Positions 30,445 through 39,219 of a DNA stretch of 64,000 nucleotides are shown here, in pieces. The position numbers were made by a program, and so were the translations under genes. The stretch spans positions 4,257 to 68,256 of the forward strand of contig DLQD01000030.1 in the NCBI GenBank assembly GCA_002480015.1, given 5' to 3'. This stretch comes from Opitutia bacterium UBA7441. Its GTDB lineage: Bacteria; Verrucomicrobiota; Verrucomicrobiia; Opitutales; Coraliomargaritaceae. Every line of letters starts with the position of its first letter. Within the stretch, counting starts at the first letter, position 1. Below the pieces are notes generated by a model. That model made no database searches. It saw only the letters and a program-made list of their open reading frames with translations, and was not told the origin of the DNA.

Positions 30445-31560
30445 ATGGAAGTAAACTTTTCAAAACTGGCTGCCGTCTTGACCGGCTTTTCGACCAATCT
30501 GCAAAAAGGTGAGCGTGTCTTGATTGACGCCTTCGACATTCCAGAAGCCATGGTGGTGGCGTTGGTGCGTGCCGCGCGCGAGCGGGGTGCCGTGCCTTTT
30601 GTCAACTTGCAGCGGGCGCGCATCAGCCGCGAGCTGGTCAACGACCTCGACGACCAGCAGTTCGAGACGCAAGCCGCTTGGGAGTTGGCGCGGATGCAGA
30701 AGATGGACGCTTATATCGCGGTGCGTGGTTCGGATAATATTTTTGAAATGTCGGATGTCGATCCGGCCAAGGTTAGCCGAGTCATGCGGGCGATGAAGGC
30801 CGTGCTCGACTACCGGGTGAACAAAACGAAGTGGGTCATCCTCCGTTGGCCGACCCCGTCCATGGCGCAGCAGGCGATGATGAGTACGGAGAGTTTCGAA
30901 GACTTCTTCTTCCGAGTCTGCACACAAGACTACAGTCGCATGACCGAGGGCATGGCCGCGCTCGAAGCGCTCATGACAGCGACTGACCGCGTCGAGCTGA
31001 AGGGGCCGAACACCGATCTGCGTTTCTCGATCAAGGGCATTGGAGCCGTTGCCTGCGGCGGGCGGCATAATATACCAGACGGCGAAGTCTTCTCCTGTCC
31101 GGTCAAAGACTCGGTCGAGGGCGAGATCACCTACAACGCCCCTACGGTTTACCAGGGCACCTCCTTCGACAATATCCACCTTAGGTTCGAAAAGGGCAAA
31201 ATCGTCCACGCCGACGGCACGAACGCTGGGCGCCTGAACGAGATCTTGGATTCGGACGCCGGCGCCCGTTATATCGGCGAGTTTGCCATCGGCTTCAATC
31301 CGCACATCCTCGAGCCCATGCGCGACATCCTCTTCGACGAGAAGATTGCTGGCTCTTTTCACTTCACACCCGGTCAGGCCTACGAGGAGGCCGACAATGG
31401 CAACCGTTCCCAAGTCCACTGGGACATGGTGCAGATCCAGCGCCCCGAGTACGGCGGCGGCGAGATTTGGTTCGACGGCGAACTCATCCGCAAGGACGGC
31501 CTCTTTGTGAAGGACGAGCTCAAGAAGCTAAACCCGGAGTATTTGCTGGGCGATTCGTAG
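30445..31560 (+). CDS. M29-family aminopeptidase
   Basis: 371 residues. The family (aminopeptidase T/AmpS) is recognised from [33 protein letters not shown], the metal-site segments [15 protein letters not shown] and GEFAIGFNP, and [20 protein letters not shown] followed by HWDMV. It removes N-terminal amino acids from peptides, with two metal ions. The frame is open to 30301, but the ATG at 30445 gives the family N-terminus; the upstream part would start at the tRNA end. The TAG stop is inside the GTAG head of a REP-like element. Confidence 0.88.
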   Translation: MEVNFSKLAAVLTGFSTNLQKGERVLIDAFDIPEAMVVALVRAARERGAVPFVNLQRARISRELVNDLDDQQFETQAAWELARMQKMDAYIAVRGSDNIFEMSDVDPAKVSRVMRAMKAVLDYRVNKTKWVILRWPTPSMAQQAMMSTESFEDFFFRVCTQDYSRMTEGMAALEALMTATDRVELKGPNTDLRFSIKGIGAVACGGRHNIPDGEVFSCPVKDSVEGEITYNAPTVYQGTSFDNIHLRFEKGKIVHADGTNAGRLNEILDSDAGARYIGEFAIGFNPHILEPMRDILFDEKIAGSFHFTPGQAYEEADNGNRSQVHWDMVQIQRPEYGGGEIWFDGELIRKDGLFVKDELKKLNPEYLLGDS

Positions 31561-31634
31561 TGCGCTGCTTCAGCAAGCACTCTGCGCCGGACGGAACCGC
31601 CCTGCCACGAACCCTTTCTGAAGCTGCGGGCTAC
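31557..31634. repeat. BIME-like pair of inverted REP elements
   Basis: The left unit starts GTAG (31557-31560, containing the stop codon of the aminopeptidase gene), then a hairpin TGCTT-CAGC-AAGCA (31566-31579). The right unit is its inverse, ending CTAC at 31634, with AGCTTCAG in the corresponding position. Aligning the left arm with the reverse complement of the right arm leaves only a few mismatches over about 22 bases. Confidence 0.65.
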
Positions 31635-31735
31635 GGAGATTCCATGGCCAGCTCGTCAATGTCGCCCTTTCCACACTTTTCTAAAAAAGCCCCTTGCCAG
31701 ATGCACGGCTTGAGAGCTTCTTTGAGGATCTACAG

Positions 31736-32875
31736 ATGGACAAAGCCTATCAAGTGATCGCGCGCCGCTGGCGCCCCAAGCAGTTCAGTGAACTGGTGGG
31801 GCAGGACCACATCGTGCGCACCCTAAGCAACGCGATCGATACCAAGCGGATCGCCCACGCCTACCTCTTTGTTGGTCCTCGCGGCACGGGCAAAACCAGC
31901 ACCGCGCGCCTCTTCGCCAAGGCGCTCAACGCCGAGGGGGGGCCCAGCGCCAACCCCGACAATGAGTCCGAGACCAGTCAGGCCATCATGAACGGTTCCT
32001 GCATGGATGTCATCGAGATCGATGGAGCCTCCAACAACAGTGTCGAGCAAGTCCGCAGCCTGCGCGAGGAGTGCCAGTTTGCCCCCGCTCAGTGCACCTA
32101 TAAGATCTACATCATCGACGAGGTGCACATGCTTTCCACGGCTGCGTTTAATGCGCTGCTCAAGACCCTCGAAGAGCCGCCCGAGCACGTTAAATTCTTT
32201 TTCGCCACGACTGAGGCGCACAAGGTCCTGCCTACCATTGTTTCCCGCTGCCAGCGCTTTGAGTTCCGCCCCATTTCGGATGAGGTGATCGCGGAAAAGC
32301 TCACTCAGATCTGCCAGGTGGAACACATCCAGGTCGAGCCTGCCGCGCTCGCCTCAATCGCCCGCCTCGCTAACGGCGGCATGCGCGACGCCCAGTCGAT
32401 CCTCGACCAGATGATCTCTTTTTGCGGTAGCGACATTAAGGAAGGCGACGTACTCGATGTCTACGGCCTCGTCTCCGACGAGCGTATCGCCAAGCTTGCG
32501 CAGGCCCTCGCCGCCCTCGATTACGCGGCCATCATTGCCGCTGTCGACGAGTTTACAGCCGAAGGGCGTGACCTCTATCGCATATTGATCGATCTCGAAG
32601 CCCACGTGCGCCTCGCGCTGCTCGACGCGATTCAAAACGCAGGCAGCACCGACAAGCTCGGTGTGGCCATGAGCACGGAGTCGCTCATGCGCATGCTCGA
32701 CGCCCTCCACCGGGGCGAGGCTTCCGTGCAAAGAGGACTTTCCGAGAAGGTAAATTTCGAAGTTGTTCTGCTTAAGGCGGCCGAGGAGTCGCGCTCTCGT
32801 GCGATTGACAGCTTGATCAAGCAAGTCGCGGCGGCCGGAGGTGGTAGCGGAGTGGACGAAAAAAAAAAGCCCTAG
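31736..32875 (+). CDS. dnaX: DNA polymerase III gamma subunit (zero-frame dnaX product)
   Basis: 379 residues. Clamp-loader AAA+ ATPase: Walker [13 protein letters not shown] (Lys53), Walker [10 protein letters not shown], sensor 1 [18 protein letters not shown] and sensor 2 [12 protein letters not shown]. The zinc-binding cysteines normally found after Walker A are absent: the segment is [19 protein letters not shown] with only Cys89 nearby. The start is the ATG at 31736; the open frame back to 31694 adds non-conserved residues. The frame ends CCC TAG immediately after ten consecutive A (32859-32868), and the -1 frame continues open to 33222. This is the arrangement by which dnaX yields short gamma and long tau products. 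Confidence 0.92.
   Translation: MDKAYQVIARRWRPKQFSELVGQDHIVRTLSNAIDTKRIAHAYLFVGPRGTGKTSTARLFAKALNAEGGPSANPDNESETSQAIMNGSCMDVIEIDGASNNSVEQVRSLREECQFAPAQCTYKIYIIDEVHMLSTAAFNALLKTLEEPPEHVKFFFATTEAHKVLPTIVSRCQRFEFRPISDEVIAEKLTQICQVEHIQVEPAALASIARLANGGMRDAQSILDQMISFCGSDIKEGDVLDVYGLVSDERIAKLAQALAALDYAAIIAAVDEFTAEGRDLYRILIDLEAHVRLALLDAIQNAGSTDKLGVAMSTESLMRMLDALHRGEASVQRGLSEKVNFEVVLLKAAEESRSRAIDSLIKQVAAAGGGSGVDEKKKP
32849..32875 (+). promoter_or_regulatory. dnaX slippage/frameshift site
   Basis: Ten A residues at 32859-32868 include the in-phase heptamer A-AAA-AAG (32863-32869), followed by a stop at 32873-32875. A GGAG at 32849-32852 lies exactly ten bases before the heptamer, the spacing of the stimulatory internal Shine-Dalgarno in E. 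coli dnaX. A second SD-like GGAGG is at 32837-32841. Only a weak hairpin (CGGC-CCAT-GCCG, 32905-32916) is seen downstream. Ribosomal -1 shifting or RNA-polymerase slippage adding one A would both join the frames. Confidence 0.75.
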
Positions 32876-33222
32876 TCATCCCACCAGCTAAAAGAATCGA
32901 GTCACGGCCCATGCCGGATGCCGGAGCCGAGCCATCTTCAGTCGAGGCTGGGGTGAGTCATCATCCCGCCGATGTACTTGCCGACGCGCTGGAGTCTGAT
33001 GAAGTTACGGATTCTGAACTCGAAGCGGTGGACAATGCGCTCGAACACATGATACTTGGTGAAGCGTTGCCTGAGGTTAAAATCGTTAAATCGAAAGCAC
33101 TCATCAGCCTTGACCAAGCCCACGCAAAACTAAGCCCCGAAATACTAAAGGCCCTCATCGACAAGTTCAAAGGCAGCCTGACCCAGGTCCGCCAGCTTGA
33201 CGAGCGGGATCAGATTTTTTAG
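32866..33222 (+). CDS. dnaX: tau-specific C-terminal extension of dnaX, in the -1 frame
   Basis: About 118 codons open without a stop from the A10 run, giving a tau of about 495 residues. The extension starts [15 protein letters not shown], continues through an acidic stretch ([20 protein letters not shown]) and ends in a compact charged module ([20 protein letters not shown], then DERDQIF) of the kind that closes long DnaX proteins. An internal ATG at 32911 could start a separate 103-residue protein, but the frame stays open upstream exactly to the slippery run, and the sequence makes best sense as tau domain IV/V, which would bind helicase and polymerase. Confidence 0.72.
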   Translation, partial: KALVIPPAKRIESRPMPDAGAEPSSVEAGVSHHPADVLADALESDEVTDSELEAVDNALEHMILGEALPEVKIVKSKALISLDQAHAKLSPEILKALIDKFKGSLTQVRQLDERDQIF

Positions 33223-33266
33223 CGCACGTTGCACGCTGTGCGGGCAATTGCGAATGGTGAAGAGGG

Positions 33267-33320
33267 GTAGGGCGCGATCAGCGCTGTAAACGGTAATTCC
33301 CGCTGGCGCGGGTTCGCTAC
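33267..33320. repeat. BIME-like pair of inverted REP elements
   Basis: The left unit is GTAG (33267-33270) plus hairpin GCGC-GATCA-GCGC. The right unit on the minus strand is GTAG (33320-33317), a 4-base spacer CGAA, then the perfect hairpin CCCGC-GCCA-GCGGG (33312-33299). The pair sits in the 139-base gap between dnaX and rseP, which converge. Confidence 0.6.
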
Positions 33321-33361
33321 GGTTTCGTGATGTAGCGATGGGAGGCCAGTCGGGTCGATGT

Positions 33362-34777
33362 TTACGGTGTGGCTTCCTCTACCGGAGCTTCATCGTCGAT
33401 CAAGCCGACGTCGCGGCCTAAGCGGCCGACGTCGAAAAAGCTGACGTAGATGACGAAGCAGAGCAGCAGGACCATGAATGCGCCCTGCACGTTTTCCATC
33501 AGCCTGCGGGGAAGTGGGCGGCCGATGATCTTTGAAATCGTGGCGAAGAGCATGTGCCCGCCGTCGAGCACGGGGATGGGTAACAGATTGAAGATCGCGA
33601 GGTTGACATTGATTAAAGCCAACATCCAGAGCAGGTCGATGAAACCGACCTGAGCCATGCGAGTGAGTCCGTGCACAATACCGACGGGTCCGCTCATGTT
33701 TTTCACGCGCACGTCGGAGTTTTTGTGTATCAAGGCGTAGAGCGTCATCTTCATCGTCTCGGCGAAGCGATAGAGCTGGTCGATTGGGTTGTAGTGGACG
33801 ATCTCGGTTTTGTATTGAAAGTCGTAAGCGAAGCCGAAGCGGGGGCTTGCTTCCCCTTCTTTGATTCGAGGGTGGATGGGTAGGGTCAGTTCTTTGCCCT
33901 CGCGTTCCACCGTCACATCGATGCTGCGGTCGCCGTGCTTGGTTAGATAAGTACTAAGGAAGGCCCCTGAAATGATGTCTTCACCGTCAAGTCGTATCAA
34001 GCGGTCGCCCGGTTCGAGGCCCGCTTCGATCGCAGGCATGCCGGGTTCAAGGCGCATGACGATCGGGGCAGAGGTCTCGTCGGTTTCCGGCTCAATCCCG
34101 ATGTAGCGCATGCGCTCGCTGGAGACGAGCTCGGGGTGGACGGTAAACTCGAGCAACTCGCCTTCGCGCAGCACGCCGACTTCGACCTCGCGGCGGCCAT
34201 CTGATCCGTTTTCCTTGCCCACTCCGGTAGCGATGGCGTTCTGAAAATACCACCAGTCGGGCACCTTCTTGTCGTCGATGCTGTATATGACGTCGCCCTC
34301 ACGGATGCCGGCCACGTAGGCAGGACCTGGAACGATTTCGAAATCCGAATTGCGGATTTCTTCGGCCACAAAGCCCACGGTGGTGGATTTGACGATCTCA
34401 CGCCCGACACCCCAGAGTACGAGGGAAAGCATCAGTGCGAAGATGAGGTTGAAGACCGCCCCCATCACGGCGACGATCATCTTATCGGCATAGGAAATCG
34501 GCGGCAGTCGGTCGGCTTCATTGTCCTCGCCACCTTCGATCCGCCCCATGTCGGCTAGTTGAGGCAGCGATACGTAGCCGCCGAGCGGGAGGAGCGAGAG
34601 GCGAAAGTCGGTGCCGTTGCGGTGCCAGCCGAAGAGTCGCGGGCCGAAGCCGATCGAGAAGCGGTCGGCGATCAAGCCGCGTTTTTTGGCCGCGATGAAG
34701 TGGCCGAGCTCGTGTATGAAGATCGAGAAGCCGAGCGCGAAGAGCGCGAGAGCTATGTGGAGGATCGAGGAGAACAT
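33362..34777 (-). CDS. rseP: Site-2 intramembrane metalloprotease (RseP/M50 family)
   Basis: 471 residues. The zinc motif HELGHFIAAKKRG is in the first membrane helix, a PDZ domain near 200-290 includes IEAGLEPGDRLIRLDGED, and the second active-site motif PVLDGGHMLF is near residue 410, followed by a last membrane helix. RseP cleaves anti-sigma factors and signal-peptide remnants inside the membrane. It is the fourth gene of uppS-cdsA-dxr-rseP, an order seen in many bacteria. A long inverted repeat lies between dxr and this gene. Confidence 0.93.
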   Translation of the reverse strand: MFSSILHIALALFALGFSIFIHELGHFIAAKKRGLIADRFSIGFGPRLFGWHRNGTDFRLSLLPLGGYVSLPQLADMGRIEGGEDNEADRLPPISYADKMIVAVMGAVFNLIFALMLSLVLWGVGREIVKSTTVGFVAEEIRNSDFEIVPGPAYVAGIREGDVIYSIDDKKVPDWWYFQNAIATGVGKENGSDGRREVEVGVLREGELLEFTVHPELVSSERMRYIGIEPETDETSAPIVMRLEPGMPAIEAGLEPGDRLIRLDGEDIISGAFLSTYLTKHGDRSIDVTVEREGKELTLPIHPRIKEGEASPRFGFAYDFQYKTEIVHYNPIDQLYRFAETMKMTLYALIHKNSDVRVKNMSGPVGIVHGLTRMAQVGFIDLLWMLALINVNLAIFNLLPIPVLDGGHMLFATISKIIGRPLPRRLMENVQGAFMVLLLCFVIYVSFFDVGRLGRDVGLIDDEAPVEEATP

Positions 34778-34794
34778 TGGTAAGAAATTTACTG

Positions 34795-34860
34795 GGGTCG
34801 GCTGCTTTAGCTGTCGAGCCTTGCCTAGGCAGAATGGGCGGCAGCTAAAGTAGCCGGTCC
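34795..34860. repeat. Long imperfect inverted repeat between dxr and rseP
   Basis: The arm 34795-34820 (core GGCTGCTTTAGCTG) is nearly the reverse complement of 34836-34860 (core CAGCTAAAGTAGCC), with the palindrome GCCTAGGC in the loop. The folded RNA would be a stem of about 24 bp without a T-run, so it is more likely an RNA-stability or processing element, or a mobile repeat, than a terminator. Confidence 0.5.
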
Positions 34861-34873
34861 TTGTTAAGAAGAA

Positions 34874-36031
34874 TTAAAATGTATGCCCTTGCGCTAGGGC
34901 GCGGGTTTCGGTGTCAGTTTGCAGGAGTTGATCGAGGCTGGGCTCGCTGTGGGAGGCGACTTTCGTTAAACTATGCTCGATGAGTTTGGGTATATCAAGG
35001 TAGGCGATCTCTTTAGCGAGGAAGCGCTCGACAGCGATTTCGTTGGCAGCGTTGAAGATGGCGGGTGCCGCACCGCCGGTGCGGAGAGCGTCGTAGGCGA
35101 GTTGCAGGCAGGGGTAGCGGGTGTAATCAGGCGCTTTGAAGTCGAGTGAAAAAGTCTTGCGGAAATCCGTGGTCGGCTCCACCCCTGGCGCGCGGTCGGG
35201 GTAGAGGAGACAGTGCTGGATCGCAAAGGTCATGGAGGGTGGGCTGAGCTGGGCTAGGATGGAGCCGTCGATGAACTGGACGAAGGAATGCACCACGCTC
35301 TGGGGATGGATGACCACTTCGAGGCGCTCCGGTTCCAAGTCGAAGAGCCAGTGGGCTTCGATCAGTTCGAGCCCTTTGTTCGCCATAGTGGCAGAGTCGA
35401 CAGTGATTTTCGGTCCCATTGACCAGTTGGGGTGTTGGGTCGCCATTCCAGGGGTGACACCGGAGAGTTCGCTCACGGGCGTATCGCGAAACTGCCCGCC
35501 GGATGCGGTCAGGATGAGCTTATCGAGTTGTTCGGGTGGGTGCCCCTGGAGGCATTGAAAGATGGCGTTGTGCTCGCTATCGGTCGGAAGTAGGCGGACG
35601 CCCTTACGTTGGGCGGCCTCGATCACATGGGCTCCGCCGAGCACGAGGAGCTCCTTATTGGCCAGAGCAATGTCTTTGCCTGCTTCGATCGCGGCGAGTG
35701 TAGGGCGCAGCCCAGCCGCGCCGACCACGGCGACGAGCACGATGTCGGCTTCGTGCAGGGTTGCGAGGGCTTCGAGGGCTGCGCTGCCACAGTCCAGTTC
35801 GGTTCCTTTGGGGAAATCGTCCGCCTGACGCGCCGCACGGTAAGCGGGCTCACTGCTGAGAACTGCATGACGCACGTCAAACTCCCGGCAGATTCCGGCC
35901 AACTCTGTATGGTTGCCATTAGCGGCTACGCCGACGAGTTGCAGACGGTCGGGGTGTGCACGGAGTACCCGCAGCGTGCTGCCACCAATCGAGCCTGTGG
36001 CTCCTAGAAGAACGACTTTCTTACGAGACAT
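34874..36031 (-). CDS. dxr: 1-deoxy-D-xylulose-5-phosphate reductoisomerase
   Basis: 385 residues, the second step of the MEP isoprenoid pathway. NADPH-binding GATGSIGGSTLRVLRAHPD at the N-terminus, LANKELLVLGG, the catalytic and metal region LPTDSEHNAIFQCL, LTASGGQFRDTP and WSMGPKITVDSATMANKGLE are all present. The ATG at 36031 overlaps the stop of cdsA by one base (TGATG), so the genes are coupled. Confidence 0.96.
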   Translation of the reverse strand: MSRKKVVLLGATGSIGGSTLRVLRAHPDRLQLVGVAANGNHTELAGICREFDVRHAVLSSEPAYRAARQADDFPKGTELDCGSAALEALATLHEADIVLVAVVGAAGLRPTLAAIEAGKDIALANKELLVLGGAHVIEAAQRKGVRLLPTDSEHNAIFQCLQGHPPEQLDKLILTASGGQFRDTPVSELSGVTPGMATQHPNWSMGPKITVDSATMANKGLELIEAHWLFDLEPERLEVVIHPQSVVHSFVQFIDGSILAQLSPPSMTFAIQHCLLYPDRAPGVEPTTDFRKTFSLDFKAPDYTRYPCLQLAYDALRTGGAAPAIFNAANEIAVERFLAKEIAYLDIPKLIEHSLTKVASHSEPSLDQLLQTDTETRALAQGHTF

Positions 36032-36873
36032 CAAAAAACCATATATTTGAACAGCAGATACCCGAGTGGCGCGGTCAAGATGAGGCTGTCCGTGAGGTCG
36101 AAGATGCCCCCGATGCCGGGTATCAATCTACCAGAGTCTTTGACGTCGGCTTGGCGCTTGAAGGCGGACTCGACGAGGTCGGAGGCGATGGAGGCGATTC
36201 CGATAGGAATGGCGATCAAAGCGCTTCGCCACCAAGTAAAGCTTTCGGGTGCGTATTTGTGAAAGATAGCGGTTAGGATGATGCCGATGAGCATGGAAAA
36301 GACGATGCCGCCAGCTGCGCCCTCGTAGGTCTTCTTCGGACTGATCACGGAGAGGGGCGTCTTCCCTAGACGCATGCCGACGAGTAGGCCGCCGACATCG
36401 GCGCATTTGGCTACGGCCACGATCCAGACGGCCAGAAATATGCCCGTTGAAGTGCCCTGTGCGGAGGGAAACACATTCATCTCCGCGAGTTTCACTGTTT
36501 TAATCAGGAAGTGGATCAGGTAGGGCACATAGAGCAGGCCGAAAAGCGTGGGCATGAAGCTGCGCAGACGCCCCGCTTGTAGGTCGAGGCGGATGATGAT
36601 CAAGGCGAGAACGACGAAGCTGAGGATGAAAAGGTCGTTTCCCGAGTCGATGCCGCCCAGATAGTAAGCGCCGAGGGTGATAACGGCACCTGCGATCAAG
36701 CCGATACTTTTAATCGGCTTGAGCCCCATTTTCTCAAAGAGCAGGTAGAGCTCAAGTTGTGTAAAGAAGGCGAGGAGCGCGATAAAGAAGACGCCGGCGT
36801 GCACTCCAAAGATGAGGAGCGAGAGGCCGAGAACAGCCCAAAGCACGACGAAGCTGAGTATACGTTGCTGCAT
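36031..36873 (-). CDS. cdsA: Phosphatidate cytidylyltransferase
   Basis: 280 residues with about eight membrane helices, making CDP-diacylglycerol for phospholipid synthesis. The family signature near the C-terminus is present (KRQADVKDSGRLIPGIGGIFDLTDSLI), along with ISPKKTYEGAAGGI. The ATG at 36873 is chosen because upstream codons enter uppS. Its stop overlaps the dxr start and uppS ends 7 bases before it, so the group is one operon. Confidence 0.93.
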   Translation of the reverse strand: MQQRILSFVVLWAVLGLSLLIFGVHAGVFFIALLAFFTQLELYLLFEKMGLKPIKSIGLIAGAVITLGAYYLGGIDSGNDLFILSFVVLALIIIRLDLQAGRLRSFMPTLFGLLYVPYLIHFLIKTVKLAEMNVFPSAQGTSTGIFLAVWIVAVAKCADVGGLLVGMRLGKTPLSVISPKKTYEGAAGGIVFSMLIGIILTAIFHKYAPESFTWWRSALIAIPIGIASIASDLVESAFKRQADVKDSGRLIPGIGGIFDLTDSLILTAPLGYLLFKYMVF

Positions 36874-36880
36874 GATAATA

Positions 36881-37606
36881 CTAGGAGGACAATTGCTCGG
36901 CAGTCCTGCCATAGCGGCGCTCGCGGGCGGCGTATTCGGTCAGGGCCTTTGTGAATTCAGTTTCGTCGAAGTCGGGCCAAAGCACTGTGCTCAGGTAGAT
37001 CTCGGCATAGGCTGATTGTAGGAGGAGAAAGTTGCTCAGGCGGCATTCACCGGAAGTGCGGATGACCAAGTCGGGATCTGGCATGTCTCGGGTGTAGAGG
37101 TAGGCGCGGAAGCCCTCGTAGTCGAGCTCATTCAGGTCGATCACGCCTGCGTGTGCCGCTTGGGCAATCGCCTTGACTGCATCCACTACCTCCGTGCGTG
37201 AGCCGTAGTTGAGTGCAAGGCCTAGCGTGTATTCGGTGAACTCGCTGGTGGCTTCTTCGCATTTATGGAGTTGATCCTGAATGGGCTCGGGCAGTTCAGA
37301 ATAGCGGCCGATCACACGTAGGCGGATTTGGCGCTTGATCAGCTCTGGCAACTGGTTCTGTAGAAATTTTTCGAGCAGATCCATGAGGGCGTTGACCTCG
37401 TTTTCTGGCCGATTCCAGTTTTCCACACTGAAGGCGTATAGGGTGATATTTTTAACGCCGTTGTTTTGAGCGGCTTTGAGGGTGCGCTTGACGGCTTCCG
37501 CCCCCCGACGATGGCCTTCAATCCGGGGTAGGCCGTGTTGCTGAGCCCAACGGCCGTTGCCGTCCATAATAATGGCTACATGTTGTGGAATTTTCGATAC
37601 GGTCAT
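36881..37606 (-). CDS. uppS: Undecaprenyl diphosphate synthase
   Basis: 241 residues. The cis-prenyltransferase signature HVAIIMDGNGRWAQQHGLPR with the catalytic Asp is at residues 9-28, followed by GHRRGAEAVKR, LYAFSVENWNRP and RTSGECRLSNFLLLQSAYAE. It makes the C55 carrier for peptidoglycan and O-antigen building blocks and is the first gene of the uppS-cdsA-dxr-rseP operon. Confidence 0.95.
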   Translation of the reverse strand: MTVSKIPQHVAIIMDGNGRWAQQHGLPRIEGHRRGAEAVKRTLKAAQNNGVKNITLYAFSVENWNRPENEVNALMDLLEKFLQNQLPELIKRQIRLRVIGRYSELPEPIQDQLHKCEEATSEFTEYTLGLALNYGSRTEVVDAVKAIAQAAHAGVIDLNELDYEGFRAYLYTRDMPDPDLVIRTSGECRLSNFLLLQSAYAEIYLSTVLWPDFDETEFTKALTEYAARERRYGRTAEQLSS

Positions 37607-37777
37607 GCTCAGTCTGAAACTTGGTTTGTCTGGGGCGGGTGAGATATGCGAGTCAGGGTCGTGCGTCCGGGGCGCCGCACCGTTTTAAGTTGTTGATAAA
37701 AGCATTCCGTGATTCCGGCGCAAGGGTAGAGCGTTACTGATTTTACGCTTGCCTACTGCCTGCTCCACAAAACTGGT

Positions 37778-38596
37778 TTAGAAAAAAGGACTTCTGGCTT
37801 TCTCGTCTCTCACGGTGGTCACTGGCCCGTGTCCGGGACAGAGGATTGTGTTGTTCGGCATACTGAGTAATTCGCGGCGGTTGTTTTCCAAGGCGACCGC
37901 GTAGGCCTCTCTCGGGGCTTTGCCCATGGACAGGCAGAAGAGGGTATCGCCGACGAAGGCGAGGGGGACTTCGCCGCCGGTCACGATGTAGCTGAGTGCG
38001 CCAGGCGAATGGCCAAAGGTTAAGCGGGTCTCGATTTCGAATGCGCCGCAGGCATGCCGAGCGCCTGCGCTGAGCGCGACAGCGCCGGGTAATGGTTCGC
38101 TTTCGGGGCGGTAAACGGTGGTCTCGGGGCAAGTCTTACGAATGGCCCCGAGCGCAGCGATGTGGTCGCGGTGGGTATGAGTGATGTAGAGTGCATTCAA
38201 TCGGAGGCTTTGTTTCTCGACCTCGGCCAGAAGTGCATTGGCGTTCGCGCCTGTATCAAAGGCCGCGGCTTCCTGGCCGCTCCAGATGAGAAAGCTGTTC
38301 ACCGTCATTTCCTCGTAGCCTGGCACGGGAAAGGGCGTGTTAAAAAGTGCGACGCCATCGGGTAGTTGGACGGAGGGCTGCCAGCGCTGGTGCGCCATAT
38401 CGACGAGCTTCGTGGGCGAGAGTCTTAAGGCCGGAGCGAGGGTTCGAAGCGCCTCGTCGTTGATCGAGCCTGAGAGGAGAGAGCGGATGTGGGCGGCTTC
38501 GAGACCCGAAGCAGCGGCCAGTGTGTCTACGTTTAGGCCGAGACCGGACATGGCCTTGCCGAGGACGTCTTCGAAATTGTCTTCAATGCGTATCAT
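37778..38596 (-). CDS. HTH domain fused to a metallo-beta-lactamase-fold hydrolase
   Basis: 272 residues. Residues 1-70 form an XRE-like helix-turn-helix (VDTLAAASGLEAAHIRSLLSGS, then LAPALRLSPTKLVDMA). Residues 75-272 are an MBL-fold domain with THTHRDHIAALGAI (HxHxDH), TFGHSPGALSYIV, FVGDTLFC and CPGHGPVTTVRDEKA, a full set of zinc ligands for the glyoxalase II-like group. A DNA-binding-type domain on a hydrolase is unusual; it could be a metabolite-sensing regulator or simply a protein-interaction module. It overlaps the upp stop by 4 bases (ATGA), putting it in the nucleoside salvage operon. Confidence 0.8.
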   Translation of the reverse strand: MIRIEDNFEDVLGKAMSGLGLNVDTLAAASGLEAAHIRSLLSGSINDEALRTLAPALRLSPTKLVDMAHQRWQPSVQLPDGVALFNTPFPVPGYEEMTVNSFLIWSGQEAAAFDTGANANALLAEVEKQSLRLNALYITHTHRDHIAALGAIRKTCPETTVYRPESEPLPGAVALSAGARHACGAFEIETRLTFGHSPGALSYIVTGGEVPLAFVGDTLFCLSMGKAPREAYAVALENNRRELLSMPNNTILCPGHGPVTTVRDEKARSPFF

Positions 38597-39213
38597 GTGT
38601 TGAATAATCGGTCGCCGAAATCGCCAAGTCCGGGGAGGATGTATTTCTGATCGTTGAGTGCACGGTCAATTTTCCCGGCGATGATCGGCACGTCTGGGTG
38701 GGCGGCTTCAAAGGCTGCAATTCCCTCTGGCGCGGAGATGATACAGACCATAGTGACGTGCTTTGCGCCGTGGGCTTTGATTTGTTCGACGCATTGCGCG
38801 GCGGAGCCACCGGTCGCGAGCATGGGGTCGAGTACGAAGACTTGTGAGCTGGTGCTGAGGTCGGGCATTTTCGCGTAATAACAACTCGCCACGGCGGTGG
38901 CCTCGTCCCGTTCAAGGCCGATGTAGCCCACGCTGGACCCTGGTATGATGCCCATGGCCGGGTCGAGCATGCCGAGTCCGGCGCGGAGGATGGGCACGAA
39001 AACGACGCCCGTGCTGAGTTGGGCGCCACTCGTCAACTCCAGGGGAGTCTCCACCTCGACGAAGTCCAGACTCAGTTGCTTGGCCGCTTCGACCATAATC
39101 ACCTCTGTGATGCCCTTGCAGCAACGGCGGAACTCGGCTGCGCCTGTGCGACGATCTCGAAGGATCGTTAGATAGTGTTGGACGAGCGGATGGGTGCAGA
39201 GGTCGGTGGCCAT
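38593..39213 (-). CDS. upp: Uracil phosphoribosyltransferase
   Basis: 206 residues. It converts uracil and PRPP to UMP. The PRPP-binding loop VFVLDPMLATGGSAAQCVEQ and the N-terminal TDLCTHPLVQHYLTILRDRRT are clear, and the uracil-binding C-terminal region is ILPGLGDFGDRLF. The start is the ATG at 39213, 6 bases after the purine nucleoside phosphorylase gene. Confidence 0.94.
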   Translation of the reverse strand: MATDLCTHPLVQHYLTILRDRRTGAAEFRRCCKGITEVIMVEAAKQLSLDFVEVETPLELTSGAQLSTGVVFVPILRAGLGMLDPAMGIIPGSSVGYIGLERDEATAVASCYYAKMPDLSTSSQVFVLDPMLATGGSAAQCVEQIKAHGAKHVTMVCIISAPEGIAAFEAAHPDVPIIAGKIDRALNDQKYILPGLGDFGDRLFNT

Positions 39214-39219
39214 GTTTAT

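Noticed and set aside
30460..31419. Minus-strand open frame of 319 codons
   Set aside because: Antisense to the M29 aminopeptidase gene, with no recognisable motif.
32911..33222. Independent 103-residue gene after dnaX
   Set aside because: The frame is open upstream without a break to the A10 slippery run, and the content fits a tau C-terminus better than a separate protein.
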